Shown: one piece after another, positions 34,912 through 45,577 of the stretch
Position numbering within the stretch: the stretch's first letter is position 1
Layout of the letters: every line of letters starts with the position of its first letter
Assembly (NCBI RefSeq): GCF_001468265.1
Contig: NZ_LNRZ01000001.1
Location: forward strand, 186,001 to 250,000
Reading direction: 5' to 3'
DNA from: Sphingopyxis sp. H050
GTDB taxonomy: Bacteria; Pseudomonadota; Alphaproteobacteria; Sphingomonadales; Sphingomonadaceae
Length of the DNA stretch: 64,000 nt
Position numbers and translations under genes: made by a program
Notes under the pieces: generated by a model
What the model saw: the letters and a program-made list of their open reading frames with translations, nothing else
Databases searched by the model: none
What the model was told of the DNA's origin: nothing

Positions 34912-35307
34912 TTAGATGAGGTTCAGTTCGACCTCGATATTGCCCGCGGTCGCCTTCGAATAGGGGCAGATCGCGTGGGCGGCTTCGATCAGCGCCCGCG
35001 CTTCGTCGCCTTCGACGCCCGGAACATGAATGTTCAGCTTGGCGCGAAGGTGGAACCCGTCTTCGCCCTGCAGCAGGTCGATCGTCGTGTCCATTTCGGG
35101 TGCACCAGCAAGAGTTAACTTGCGCTGCGACGCGGCGACCTGGGTTGCGGCGATAAAGCAGGCCGACCAAGCGGCGGCGAACAATTCCTCGGCAGCGGGG
35201 TGTGGCTGCGGCAGGGGCAGGTCGAGCTTGCCGCTGCTGCTGCGCGCATGGCCCTTGGGTCCGCCGGCGACGTGCGTGGTTCCGTTGTAGAGAAGTTTGT
35301 CAGCCAT
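34912..35307 (-). CDS. ohr: Organic hydroperoxide resistance protein (Ohr/OsmC family)
   Basis: Thiol peroxidase that reduces organic hydroperoxides, using a lipoyl-dependent Cys pair. The 131-residue product has the Ohr catalytic cysteines C50 (AAAWSACF) and C114 (HAICPYSKAT), plus the C-terminal AGNIEVELNL. The N-terminal part (KLLYNGTTHVAGGPKGHARSSSG) is typical of Ohr rather than OsmC proper. The ATG follows AAAGG. A strong promoter with two overlapping palindromes lies directly upstream, consistent with peroxide-responsive control, although no OhrR gene is in the window. Confidence 0.93.
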   Translation of the reverse strand: MADKLLYNGTTHVAGGPKGHARSSSGKLDLPLPQPHPAAEELFAAAWSACFIAATQVAASQRKLTLAGAPEMDTTIDLLQGEDGFHLRAKLNIHVPGVEGDEARALIEAAHAICPYSKATAGNIEVELNLI

Positions 35308-35333
35308 ATTCGATACCTTTCTGATTTACATCT

Positions 35334-35386
35334 TATCCGTTTATATCGGATACGATCTATATAGATGAGTCGTTTGTGAAAGTCAA
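35334..35386 (-). promoter_or_regulatory. ohr promoter with two palindromic elements
   Basis: On the minus strand: TTGACT (35386-35381), 17-base spacer, TATATA (35363-35358), a near-consensus promoter. The -10 box lies inside the perfect palindrome ATCTATATAGAT (35355-35366). A second inverted repeat, TATCCG-7 bases-CGGATA (35334-35352), covers the start site. This layout suits a MarR/OhrR-type repressor. The sites are seen in the sequence; the regulator is inferred. Confidence 0.65.
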
Positions 35387-35556
35387 TCGCATACGATTTA
35401 ATCTTGCAGGATTTAAAATTGGGCGGGTTGCAACGTTGATTGCGGCGCCGGCCCTTCTTCGGTTCACGACCCTCGGGCTGCCACGATGCCGTACCGTAAA
35501 CTGTGGCTATTTGGCCACTAATACCCGGAAAATCGGCGATTTAGCGCGCGTGCGCG

Positions 35557-35584
35557 TTGACGCGGCGAAGCGGTCGGCTACAGC
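35557..35584 (+). promoter_or_regulatory. Weak candidate promoter for the TonB receptor at 35658
   Basis: TTGACG (35557-35562), 16-base spacer, TACAGC (35579-35584). The -35 box is good and the -10 box poor. The rest of 35387-35657 holds no gene that I can support. Confidence 0.3.
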
Positions 35585-35657
35585 GATGAGCTACTGCCGG
35601 GCATCTCCCACTTAGGCCTTTGGGCTGCGCGCGGCGGTTTGGAGAGAGAGAAACATC

Positions 35658-38192
35658 ATGACCATGCGCAACATTCTGTTGGGCGCCACGATGCTGTGCG
35701 CCGCAACCACCCCCGCTTACGCCTTCGCTCAGGCCGCCGCTGCCGCCGACGAGACGGCGACCACCCAAGACGACGCTGGCTATGAGGGCGACATCATCGT
35801 CACCGCCACCGGCCGTTCGCAGATCGCGCAGGACGTGCCGATCGCGCTCAGTGTCGTCGGCGGCGAGCAACTCACCAACAGTGGCATTTCCGACATTCGC
35901 GGCTTGCGTCAGGTCGCGCCCAGCCTTCAGGTGACCACGGGTCAGTCCTCGGCGACCGGCGTCGTGCTGCGCATCCGCGGCATCGGCACCGCGGGTGACA
36001 ACCCGGGCTTCGAGCCCGCCGTCGGCGTGTTCATCGACGGCGTGCTCCGCGCCCGCGCGGGCGTTGCGCTTGCCGACCTGCCGCCGATCGAGCGCGTCGA
36101 AGTTCTGCGCGGTCCGCAGGGCACGTTGTTCGGCCGCAACACTTCGGCCGGTGCGCTCAACATCATCACCCAGAAGCCCTCGTTCGAACTCGGCGGCTAT
36201 GCCGAACTCAGCTATGGCAATTACGACGAGATCGAAGCCAAGGCGGGCGTCACCGGCGGCCTGACCGAAAAGATCGCGGCGCGCCTCGACGGCGGCTATC
36301 ACAAGCGTGACGGCTATATCAAAGACGCCAATTCGGATCGCCGCTTCAACGACGTCGATCGCTGGTTCGTTCGCGGCCAGACCCTGTTCGAAGGCGACGA
36401 TGTCAGCCTGCGCATCATCGGCGACTATGCCGAGACCGACGAACAGTGCTGCGGCGCGATCAACTCCAATTCGGGTTTCCAGATCGCTCCGAACCCGGCC
36501 GACATCAACACGGTACTGGGCTTTGCCGCCAGCAACGTCATCCAGGCCTTCTCGGCCAATCCCGCACTCGGTGGCGCCGTCGGCCGTGTCGGCATCGTCC
36601 GTCCGTTCGATCCCAAGTCGCGCACGATGGCGGCCTCGCCGAACCGTGATTTGTCCGAACAGGTCAAGGAATGGGGCGTTTCGGGCGAGCTCAACTGGGA
36701 TCTGGGCGGCGTCACGCTGACCTCGATCACCGCCTATCGCGACTGGAAGGCGCTGCGTAACCAGGACATCGATTTCTCGGGTCTCGACCGCGCCTATCGC
36801 GAAGGCTATCGCACGGGCCTGCGCGACTTCACGCAGGAAGTCCGCTTCAACGGTTCGGCTTTCGACGGCGGTCTCGACTGGCTGATCGGCGGCTTTTACC
36901 TGAACGAGAAGACGACACTCACCGACCGCGTGCGCTTCGGCACCCAGGCCGACCAGTTCGTCGACGGCATCTTCAACGCGCTGACCGCCGGCCAGCCCGG
37001 TCTGCCGCCGCAGGGCCTGCAGCTTTATGGCACGCTCGGCCCGGCGGTTCCGGTCTTCGCGGGGGTGCCGCTGCCGCGCACGCCCAACGGCGGCGGTCAG
37101 GTTGCCGATCAGTATAGCGTCAAGACCGAAGCCTTTGCGCTGTTCACGCACAACATTATCAACATCAGCGATCAGCTCTCGCTGACGCTGGGTCTGCGCT
37201 ACAACCACGAAAACAAGGACATCAAGGCGAACTTGAACTCGCAGGTTCCGGCTTGCAACTTCCTGCAGAGCCCTGCGGCCGCCGCCTATCGCGCCGGCCT
37301 CGGCGCGCGTTTCCCGCTGGTCTATCTCTATGCCTGCAACCCGACCGTGAACTCCGAATTCAACGGCAATTACACGGGCGATCGCAGCGAGAGCGAGTTC
37401 ACGGGCACCGCCAAGCTGTCGTTCAAGGTTTCGGACGAGGTGCTGCTCTATGGCGGCTACGATCGCGGTTACAAATCGGGCGGCTACAACCTCGACCGTG
37501 GTTCGTTCGACAGCGTGTTCCTGGGCGGCAACGGCGCGCAGATCACCGACCTGGAATTCGGCAACGAAACCGCCGATGTGTATGAAATCGGCTTCAAGAC
37601 CAATTTCAGCCGCGCCTTCCAGTTCAACGGGTCGGTCTTCCACTCGACGTTCAAGGGCTATCAGAACAACGCGTTCGAAGGGACGCGCTTCGTGGTCCGC
37701 AACTTCGACAAGGTGATTTCGAAGGGCGTCGAGCTCGATGCGATCATCCGTCCGGTCAGCGACCTGAACTTCCACGTCGGCTATACTCTCCTCGACACCG
37801 AGGTGAAGGATCCGCTGGCGGGCAGCGACAACGGCAAGCCGCTGACCAACTCGCCGCGTCACGTCATCACGACGTCGGCGACCTGGACGCCGCAGCTCAG
37901 CAGCTCGGTCGGCGGTCTCGTCCACATCGACGCGCGCACGAACAGCGACTCGAACACGCTGAACTCGCCGCTGGGCGTGCCGTTCACGACCAATGACGGC
38001 TACACGATCGTCAATGCGCGGGTCGGCCTGAACTTCAACGACAACCGCTTCGGCATCGAGGCCTATGTCGAGAATCTGTTCAACAAATATTACAACATCA
38101 CGTCGTTCCCGGTTCCCGAGCAGGGCACGAGCTTCGCGGTCTATCCCGCGCCGCCGCGCTTCTACGGCGTGAAGCTCCGCGCTTCGTTCTGA
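35658..38192 (+). CDS. TonB-dependent receptor
   Basis: 844-residue outer-membrane receptor: signal peptide (about 1-24, ending AFA-QAAA), GDIIVTATGRSQ at the TonB-box position, plug with VVLRIRGIGTAGDNPGFEPAVGVFIDGV and RVEVLRGPQGTLFGRNTSAGALNIIT, and a barrel ending PPRFYGVKLRASF. ATG 35658 follows GGAGAG; ATG 35664 is an alternative. A 15-bp terminator stem lies 20 bases after the stop. It converges with another receptor gene at 38328. The substrate is not predictable. Confidence 0.93.
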   Translation: MTMRNILLGATMLCAATTPAYAFAQAAAAADETATTQDDAGYEGDIIVTATGRSQIAQDVPIALSVVGGEQLTNSGISDIRGLRQVAPSLQVTTGQSSATGVVLRIRGIGTAGDNPGFEPAVGVFIDGVLRARAGVALADLPPIERVEVLRGPQGTLFGRNTSAGALNIITQKPSFELGGYAELSYGNYDEIEAKAGVTGGLTEKIAARLDGGYHKRDGYIKDANSDRRFNDVDRWFVRGQTLFEGDDVSLRIIGDYAETDEQCCGAINSNSGFQIAPNPADINTVLGFAASNVIQAFSANPALGGAVGRVGIVRPFDPKSRTMAASPNRDLSEQVKEWGVSGELNWDLGGVTLTSITAYRDWKALRNQDIDFSGLDRAYREGYRTGLRDFTQEVRFNGSAFDGGLDWLIGGFYLNEKTTLTDRVRFGTQADQFVDGIFNALTAGQPGLPPQGLQLYGTLGPAVPVFAGVPLPRTPNGGGQVADQYSVKTEAFALFTHNIINISDQLSLTLGLRYNHENKDIKANLNSQVPACNFLQSPAAAAYRAGLGARFPLVYLYACNPTVNSEFNGNYTGDRSESEFTGTAKLSFKVSDEVLLYGGYDRGYKSGGYNLDRGSFDSVFLGGNGAQITDLEFGNETADVYEIGFKTNFSRAFQFNGSVFHSTFKGYQNNAFEGTRFVVRNFDKVISKGVELDAIIRPVSDLNFHVGYTLLDTEVKDPLAGSDNGKPLTNSPRHVITTSATWTPQLSSSVGGLVHIDARTNSDSNTLNSPLGVPFTTNDGYTIVNARVGLNFNDNRFGIEAYVENLFNKYYNITSFPVPEQGTSFAVYPAPPRFYGVKLRASF

Positions 38193-38212
38193 TCCCTAAG
38201 GATCGAGACAAG

Positions 38213-38246
38213 AGAAAGGGCGCGTCCTGGTGGACGCGCCCTTTCT
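38213..38246 (+). terminator. Strong terminator of the receptor gene at 35658
   Basis: AGAAAGGGCGCGTCC (38213-38227), loop TGGT, GGACGCGCCCTTTCT (38232-38246): a perfect 15-bp stem. Confidence 0.8.
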
Positions 38247-38274
38247 GCTATCCGGTGGTTCTCATGACTCCGAA

Positions 38275-38310
38275 AAAGGCCCGACCATTCGCGTGAATGG
38301 CCGGGCCTTT
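38275..38310. terminator. Bidirectional terminator between convergent TonB receptor genes
   Basis: AAAGGCCCG (38275-38283) pairs with CGGGCCTTT (38302-38310), with an inner CCATTC/GAATGG stem and loop GCGT. GTTTTT follows on the plus strand and TTTTTCGG on the minus strand, so it can stop both convergent transcripts. It lies 18 bases after the stop of the minus-strand receptor gene. Confidence 0.85.
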
Positions 38311-38327
38311 GTTTTTCGACGTCAGGC

Positions 38328-41264
<2,937 letters not shown>

Positions 41265-41540
41265 CTACATCCTCCCTTTTTCGATCCCGCAAACGCGGGC
41301 CGCCCAAATTGCAATTTCAGGTAAGGGGAGGGGAATCGACCAGGCATGACAAAGCGCACCGGGCCGGACCGGCCGAGTGCTTGTAATTATCCCACCTGCC
41401 AGCTGCGCTGGTCATCGTCCTCTCCCACCGGCGTCGGGGAAGAACGCCGGCATCTCCGGTTTACGGTCCGCTTGAGCGAACTCTGTAAGGGTTTGAAGGT
41501 GCGCCGAGTTGACGAAAGCGGCAAGTCACTTGTTATCGTT

Positions 41541-41588
41541 AAAAAAGCGCAGAAATCCGGGCGCGTCCCAATTTGAAAAAAGCGCAGA
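41541..41588. repeat. 13-base direct repeat upstream of folE
   Basis: AAAAAAGCGCAGA occurs at 41541-41553 and again at 41576-41588, 35 bases apart, and each copy is followed by a TCCG. The first copy starts just after a candidate -10 box (41533-41538). This could be a regulator site or a relic of slippage. Confidence 0.5.
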
Positions 41589-41650
41589 TTCCGCAACGTA
41601 AACTTGGGCGGGCGACGGAAATTCTTGGGAACCCAGGGTTGCACTGACGG

Positions 41651-41667
41651 CATTTCGCGTCGAAATG
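41651..41667. promoter_or_regulatory. Inverted repeat 33 bases upstream of folE
   Basis: CATTTCG-CGT-CGAAATG is a perfect 7+3+7 inverted repeat in the presumed folE leader. It could be an operator or a small RNA hairpin. Confidence 0.4.
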
Positions 41668-41699
41668 TGCGACATGATAGCAACAGTGAAAGCAGGGCG

Positions 41700-42296
41700 A
41701 TGACGAAGGTGGAAACGGGGCCGGACGGCAAGCCGGTGGTCCCGGCAGAGGTACTGAACGCGGTCCGCACGCTGATCGAGTGGGCGGGCGACAATCCGGA
41801 GCGCGAAGGCCTGCTCGACACCCCGAAGCGCGTGGCGCGGGCGTGGCTGGAATATTGCCAGGGCTATGCCGAGGATCCGGCGATCCACCTGTCGCGAACC
41901 TTCGAGGAGGTCGGCGGATACAACGAGCTCGTTCTGCTCAAGGACATCCCGTTCCAGTCGCACTGCGAACATCACATGGCGCCGATCACCGGCAAGGCGT
42001 CGATCGCCTATATGCCCAAGGACCGTGTCGTCGGTATTTCGAAACTCGCGCGCGTCCTCAACGGCTATGCGCGGCGGTTGCAGGTGCAGGAGCGGCTGAC
42101 GGCGGAGGTCGCGCGCTGTATCTGGGACAATCTCCAGCCGCATGGCGTTGCGGTGGTGATCGACGCGCAGCATGGCTGCATGACCGGCCGAGGCGTCCGT
42201 ACGCCGGGGGTCGGCATGGTGACCAGCCGGTTGCTCGGCTGCTTCCTTGACGACGAGCGCAGCCGCAAGGAAGTGCTGGCGCTGATGGGGTATTGA
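41700..42296 (+). CDS. folE: GTP cyclohydrolase I
   Basis: Converts GTP to 7,8-dihydroneopterin triphosphate, the first step of tetrahydrofolate synthesis. The 198-residue product has the zinc-site motif SHCEHHMAP, a later Cys in AQHGCMTGRGV, LARVLNGYARRLQVQERL and the C-terminal TSRLLGCF. The frame opens at 41604, but ATG 41700 gives the family N terminus (EVLNAVRTLIEWAGDNPEREGLLDTPKRVA follows). It converges with the Fe(II) dioxygenase gene, leaving a 7-base gap. Confidence 0.96.
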   Translation: MTKVETGPDGKPVVPAEVLNAVRTLIEWAGDNPEREGLLDTPKRVARAWLEYCQGYAEDPAIHLSRTFEEVGGYNELVLLKDIPFQSHCEHHMAPITGKASIAYMPKDRVVGISKLARVLNGYARRLQVQERLTAEVARCIWDNLQPHGVAVVIDAQHGCMTGRGVRTPGVGMVTSRLLGCFLDDERSRKEVLALMGY

Positions 42297-42303
42297 GGGG
42301 CGG

Positions 42304-42960
42304 CTAGCGCCGCCACTGTCGCAGCAGTTGATATTGGACCGCCTGCAGCCGGGTAAAATTCTCGGGCGCCATGTTGCCGCCTTCGAGCGCGGCGACCTCG
42401 TTGAGTTCGTACATCAGATTGCGATGCTGGACGTCGGGGATCAGGCTCTGGATGAAGGTGATCGCAACAAGCCGCTCGCCGCGCGTCACGGGTTCGACCT
42501 CGTGCAGTGTATGCGAGGGGTAAACGACCGCGACGCCGGGCGCTTCCTTGAAGCGCAGGTCGGCGTTGCCGAGCTTCACATGCAGCGCGCCGCCGTCATA
42601 GTCGGCCGGGTCGCCCAAGAACACGGTGCAGCTGACATCGGTGCGCAGCTGCCCGTCGGGTAGCGGGATATAGGCGGCATCCGGATGCAGCCCGTAATGC
42701 ATGCCCGGCGTGTAACGCGTCAGCAGCGGCGGCGCGATGCGGGCGGGGAAGGAAAATGCCATGAAGTCGGCATTCTGCACCATCGCGTCGAGCAGGATCT
42801 TCGACGAGCGCTCATAGGCACCCGCGTCGTGCAGCTGGAGGTTGTTCTTGACGGTCGAATGCGGATTGCTGATCCGCCCGTCGACGAATTTGCCGCTGGC
42901 CGCGATGTCGCGCAGCGCGCGTACCGCCTGGTCATCGAGGAGCTGGACGAGCTTGAACAT
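42304..42960 (-). CDS. PKHD-type Fe(II)/2-oxoglutarate hydroxylase (PiuC/YbiX-like)
   Basis: 218-residue dioxygenase. The double-stranded beta-helix metal ligands are H92-x-D94 (YGLHPDAAY) and H153 (SHTLHEVEP), with 2-oxoglutarate-binding R163 (RGERLVAITFIQS). The N terminus and the C-terminal FTRLQAVQYQLLRQW are PiuC-like. PiuC genes usually accompany TonB-dependent siderophore receptors such as Fiu/PiuA. Here a sulfotransferase-like gene lies 8 bases upstream, and the large receptor gene is about 1 kb away. The hydroxylated substrate is unknown in this family. Confidence 0.92.
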   Translation of the reverse strand: MFKLVQLLDDQAVRALRDIAASGKFVDGRISNPHSTVKNNLQLHDAGAYERSSKILLDAMVQNADFMAFSFPARIAPPLLTRYTPGMHYGLHPDAAYIPLPDGQLRTDVSCTVFLGDPADYDGGALHVKLGNADLRFKEAPGVAVVYPSHTLHEVEPVTRGERLVAITFIQSLIPDVQHRNLMYELNEVAALEGGNMAPENFTRLQAVQYQLLRQWRR

Positions 42961-42968
42961 GGCGGCTC

Positions 42969-44009
42969 CTAGCGGATCGGCAGATGAGAAAGATGTGTAT
43001 AGCGCCCGGCGAGGGCTTCAACCCAACCTAGGGCTTCGCCGATTGCGTCGCGATGGTCGGACGCCGCCTGCGCCTGCAATTGGCGGCGGAGGTCGGGGCT
43101 GTAGCCATGTTCGGGCGCCTTCGAATATTGGCGCATGATCGGGCCAGCGACCGCGGCCTCGATGCGCGCCGGATCGGCCGGAAGCTCGCAATGCGCGCAT
43201 TGCGAGGCGAGCGCTGTCGAAGGGTCAGCGAGCATCGCCTCGAAATCCATCCACAGATGGCGCGGATCGGCGGGCGGCAGCGTGCGCTGCGCGCTCGCCA
43301 TTTCGCAAAGCCAGCTCATCGCGACGCGCGTCACCGGCGGCAATTGCCAAAGCTTGTGGGGAAAATCGGGCAGCAATGCCGCGAGCCGCGCCATGCGTGC
43401 GGGCGCCTGCGCGAGCGTTTCGGCCATTGAGGCCTCGCCGGCAAGGATGGTCTCGATATAACGCGGCAGCGGAACGTGGAGGAAGATCGCGCGACCTTCG
43501 GCTCCGGTCAGGTCGTCGGCGATCGCGGTAATGACGCTCGACGCTTTCACTATGGAGCGCTGCCCCAGCGAGAAACCGCGGCCGAGCCAGCCGAGAGTCT
43601 GAGCCAGCCGCTTGGCATAAAGGTTGGGCGACCAGACGGACTCGGGCCGATCGATCCGTTCGGCGACCTGCGCGAGCGTACGCAGCAGCATCGGCTCGCG
43701 GAGCGGCAGCGTGCCGCTCACTTCGGCGAGCAGGCGCGAGGCGAGTGTCGAGCCCACGTGCCCGATGTGAAAGATGAAGTCGGGATGCGGCGCGTTGCCG
43801 AGGTCGGGTAGCGCGTCCCACGCCATCCATTGACGACCGATACGCTCGGCGAGCAGCCGTTGGTCAAGGAAACTCGCGGTCCGGTAGTCGGCTTCGGTCA
43901 GGAGTGCGATCAGGACACGGTCATTCGCCAGATCGGCCATATGCGGCAACAGGCTGGCATCGGCGGCGAAGCGGCGCGGGAAGGGATCATCGGCCATCGC
44001 CGCTGCCAT
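42969..44009 (-). CDS. Sulfotransferase-like protein of unknown function
   Basis: 346-residue soluble protein. FIFHIGHVGSTLASRLLAEV followed by LPLREP resembles the 5'-phosphosulfate loop and following strand of sulfotransferases (usually F-G-x2-R-S-G-T/S), and RAIFLHVPLPRYIETILAG occupies the place of the 3'-phosphate segment. The match is weak, so the call rests on fold-level resemblance. It is probably transcribed together with the PiuC-like hydroxylase, 8 bases downstream. Start choice is uncertain: ATG 44009 and ATG 43997 both lack a clear ribosome site. Confidence 0.6.
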   Translation of the reverse strand: MAAAMADDPFPRRFAADASLLPHMADLANDRVLIALLTEADYRTASFLDQRLLAERIGRQWMAWDALPDLGNAPHPDFIFHIGHVGSTLASRLLAEVSGTLPLREPMLLRTLAQVAERIDRPESVWSPNLYAKRLAQTLGWLGRGFSLGQRSIVKASSVITAIADDLTGAEGRAIFLHVPLPRYIETILAGEASMAETLAQAPARMARLAALLPDFPHKLWQLPPVTRVAMSWLCEMASAQRTLPPADPRHLWMDFEAMLADPSTALASQCAHCELPADPARIEAAVAGPIMRQYSKAPEHGYSPDLRRQLQAQAASDHRDAIGEALGWVEALAGRYTHLSHLPIR

Positions 44010-44030
44010 AGGAAAGGGCAGCGCATAAGA

Positions 44031-44067
44031 AAAGGGCCGCGTTCCCGGTCAGGAAACACGGCCCTTT
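44031..44067 (-). terminator. Terminator of the rpsF-rpsR-rplI operon
   Basis: On the minus strand, AAAGGGCCG (44067-44059) pairs with CGGCCCTTT (44039-44031), with an imperfect inner extension (GTTTCC/GGGAAC region). TTTTCTTATG follows. It sits 23 bases after the rplI stop. Confidence 0.75.
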
Positions 44068-44090
44068 CGAAAGGCGTTGCCTTCGGAAGC

Positions 44091-44723
44091 TTACGCTTCT
44101 TCGGCTTCGTCCGAAGCAGCTTCGACTTCTTGCGCAGCCACTTCCGACGGCGGCGTGGCGTCTTCGAACTCGTCTTCGCTGTCGGGTTCGAGTGCCGAGG
44201 CGACCGCTTCGGCCTGTTCTTCCTCGAACATGGCGGCGATCACGTCGATGCCCTGCTTCTGCATTTCGGCTTCGTCCGGCGAACGGGCGACGTTGACCGC
44301 AACGGTCACGACGACCTCCGGGTGCAGCTTCACCTTGACGTCGAACAGGCCAAGCGACTTGATCGGGCGTTCGAGCTCGACCATCGACTTGGTGATGTTC
44401 GCGGCGCCGTCTTCGACCAGCGCGTCGACGATGTCGCGCACCGAAACCGAGCCGTAGAGCTGACCGGTGTTCGACGCCTGACGGATCAGGACGACCTGCT
44501 TGCCGTCGACGTCCTTGGCACGGCCTTCGGCGTCGGTACGGCGCTCGGCGTTGTCGGCCTCGATCTTCGAGCGGTTCGCTTCGAACAGCTTGCGATTGGC
44601 TTCGTTCGCGCGCAGCGCCTTGTTGTTCGGCAACAGGAAGTTGCGGGCAAAGCCGTTCTTGACGGTGACGACGTCGCCGATACCGCCGAGTTTCTCGATA
44701 CGTTCGAGCAGGATGATTTCCAT
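44091..44723 (-). CDS. rplI: 50S ribosomal protein L9
   Basis: 210-residue L9: N-terminal globular domain (MEIILLERIEKLGGIGDVVTVKNGFARNFLLPNNKAL), long connecting helix and a C-terminal domain ending near VNVARSPDEAEMQKQG. It has an acidic C-terminal extension of about 45 residues (EEEQAEAV to EAEEA) not found in E. coli L9 (149 residues) but common in alphaproteobacteria. GGAGGG lies 7 bases before the ATG. Third gene of the S6-S18-L9 operon. Confidence 0.97.
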   Translation of the reverse strand: MEIILLERIEKLGGIGDVVTVKNGFARNFLLPNNKALRANEANRKLFEANRSKIEADNAERRTDAEGRAKDVDGKQVVLIRQASNTGQLYGSVSVRDIVDALVEDGAANITKSMVELERPIKSLGLFDVKVKLHPEVVVTVAVNVARSPDEAEMQKQGIDVIAAMFEEEQAEAVASALEPDSEDEFEDATPPSEVAAQEVEAASDEAEEA

Positions 44724-44736
44724 CGGTCCGCCCTCC

Positions 44737-44961
44737 TTACTTCACAATGTAGGGGAGCAGGCCGATGTGGCGCGAGCGCTTGATCGCTTTCGCCAGCTCG
44801 CGCTGCTTCTTGGTGGACACCGCGGTGATCCGCGACGGGACGATCTTGCCGCGCTCCGACAGGTAACCCTGGAGCAGACGGACGTCCTTGTAATCGATGA
44901 CCGGTGCGTCCTTCTGGCTGAAGGGGCAGGTCTTGCGGCGGCGGAAAAAGGGTCGTGCCAT
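44737..44961 (-). CDS. rpsR: 30S ribosomal protein S18
   Basis: 74-residue S18 ([65 protein letters not shown]), complete. It forms the S6:S18 heterodimer with the product of rpsF, 11 bases upstream. AAGGAA lies 8 bases before the ATG. Confidence 0.98.
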   Translation of the reverse strand: MARPFFRRRKTCPFSQKDAPVIDYKDVRLLQGYLSERGKIVPSRITAVSTKKQRELAKAIKRSRHIGLLPYIVK

Positions 44962-44972
44962 CGTGCTGTTCC

Positions 44973-45341
44973 TTATTCTTCGCCGTCGCGGTCACGGCCG
45001 CCACGGCCCCCACGACGTTCCTGCTTGCGCATCATGACCGACGGACCCTTTTCGAGTTCGTCGACGCGGATGGTGAGCCAGCGGATGATATCTTCGTTGA
45101 TCGCGGCCTGGCGCTCGATCTCTGCGATGGCTTCGCCCGACACTTCGGCCGAGAGCATCACATAATGGCCCTTGCGGTTCTTCGCGATCTTGTAGGCGAG
45201 CTGCTTCAGGCCCCAGGTCTCGGTCTTGTGAACCGTGCCCTTGAACTCGCCGATGACGTTGGTGACGGTTTCCGCCAGCGCGTCGACCTGAGCCTGGCTC
45301 AGGTCCTGACGCGCGATAAAGACATGCTCGTAAAACGGCAT
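44973..45341 (-). CDS. rpsF: 30S ribosomal protein S6
   Basis: 122-residue S6 ([51 protein letters not shown]) with an Arg/Gly-rich tail ([20 protein letters not shown]) in place of the acidic tail of E. coli. The frame opens at 45518, but ATG 45341 with AAGGA upstream is the family start. Preceded by a promoter at 45475-45502 and a leader hairpin at 45436-45464. Confidence 0.97.
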   Translation of the reverse strand: MPFYEHVFIARQDLSQAQVDALAETVTNVIGEFKGTVHKTETWGLKQLAYKIAKNRKGHYVMLSAEVSGEAIAEIERQAAINEDIIRWLTIRVDELEKGPSVMMRKQERRGGRGGRDRDGEE

Positions 45342-45373
45342 GGTGCGCTTCCTTCGATTTGACCGATCGCTGA

Positions 45374-45392
45374 TTTCGCGCCAATCGCGAAA
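45374..45392 (-). other. Second hairpin in the rpsF leader
   Basis: TTTCGCG (45374-45380), loop CCAAT, CGCGAAA (45386-45392): a perfect 7-bp stem 33 bases upstream of the rpsF ATG, within the predicted 5' untranslated region. Confidence 0.4.
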
Positions 45393-45435
45393 CCCCTCCG
45401 GCTGTCTTCGGCCTTGCGTATTCGTGCAAAGCAAA

Positions 45436-45464
45436 CGGGGCGAACGGCACAAGGCCTCGCCCCG
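45436..45464 (-). promoter_or_regulatory. rpsF leader hairpin, possible S6:S18 autoregulatory element
   Basis: In the RNA sense (minus strand) CGGGGCGA pairs with TCGCCCCG, enclosing GGCCTTGTGCCGT, whose GGC/GCC can also pair, leaving a GT bulge on the 3' side. A CCG triplet sits on the 3' side of the apical region, the feature reported for S6:S18-binding leaders of rpsF operons. It begins at the predicted transcript start and is followed by TTTGCTTT. Hairpin and position are observed; S6:S18 binding is inferred. Confidence 0.45.
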
Positions 45465-45474
45465 AATGAGGGCG

Positions 45475-45502
45475 CCTATACAGATTCGCGGGCGGAAATC
45501 AA
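45475..45502 (-). promoter_or_regulatory. Promoter of the rpsF-rpsR-rplI operon
   Basis: Minus strand: TTGATT (45502-45497), 16-base spacer, extended -10 TG-TATAGG (TATAGG at 45480-45475). The predicted start near 45468 gives a leader of about 127 bases. Confidence 0.6.
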
Positions 45503-45577
45503 GCGCAGAGCGGAGCATTTGGCGCTTGCCGCCGTCGTCGCCGGGTGAGACACCAACGCGGGCAAAAGGGGGCGCGC

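Larger units (their letters stand above)
41265..41699. other. Intergenic region between TonB receptor and folE
   Basis: 435 bases between divergent genes with no supportable coding region; the frame 41346-41576 has no family features. It contains a 13-base direct repeat, a candidate promoter (TTGACG 41509-41514, 18-base spacer, TTATCG 41533-41538) and a perfect inverted repeat in front of folE, annotated separately. Confidence 0.5.

Noticed and set aside
34751-34915. 54-codon plus-strand frame between coaA and ohr.
   Set aside because: No ribosome site, no family resemblance, and it ends inside the ohr stop region.
41346-41576. 76-codon frame upstream of folE.
   Set aside because: Composition and lack of start signals suggest noise; it overlaps the candidate promoter and a direct repeat.
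45374-45392. The rpsF-proximal 7-bp hairpin as the S6:S18 binding element.
   Set aside because: Its loop (CCAAT in the plus-strand reading) lacks the CCG feature; the upstream hairpin at 45436 fits better.
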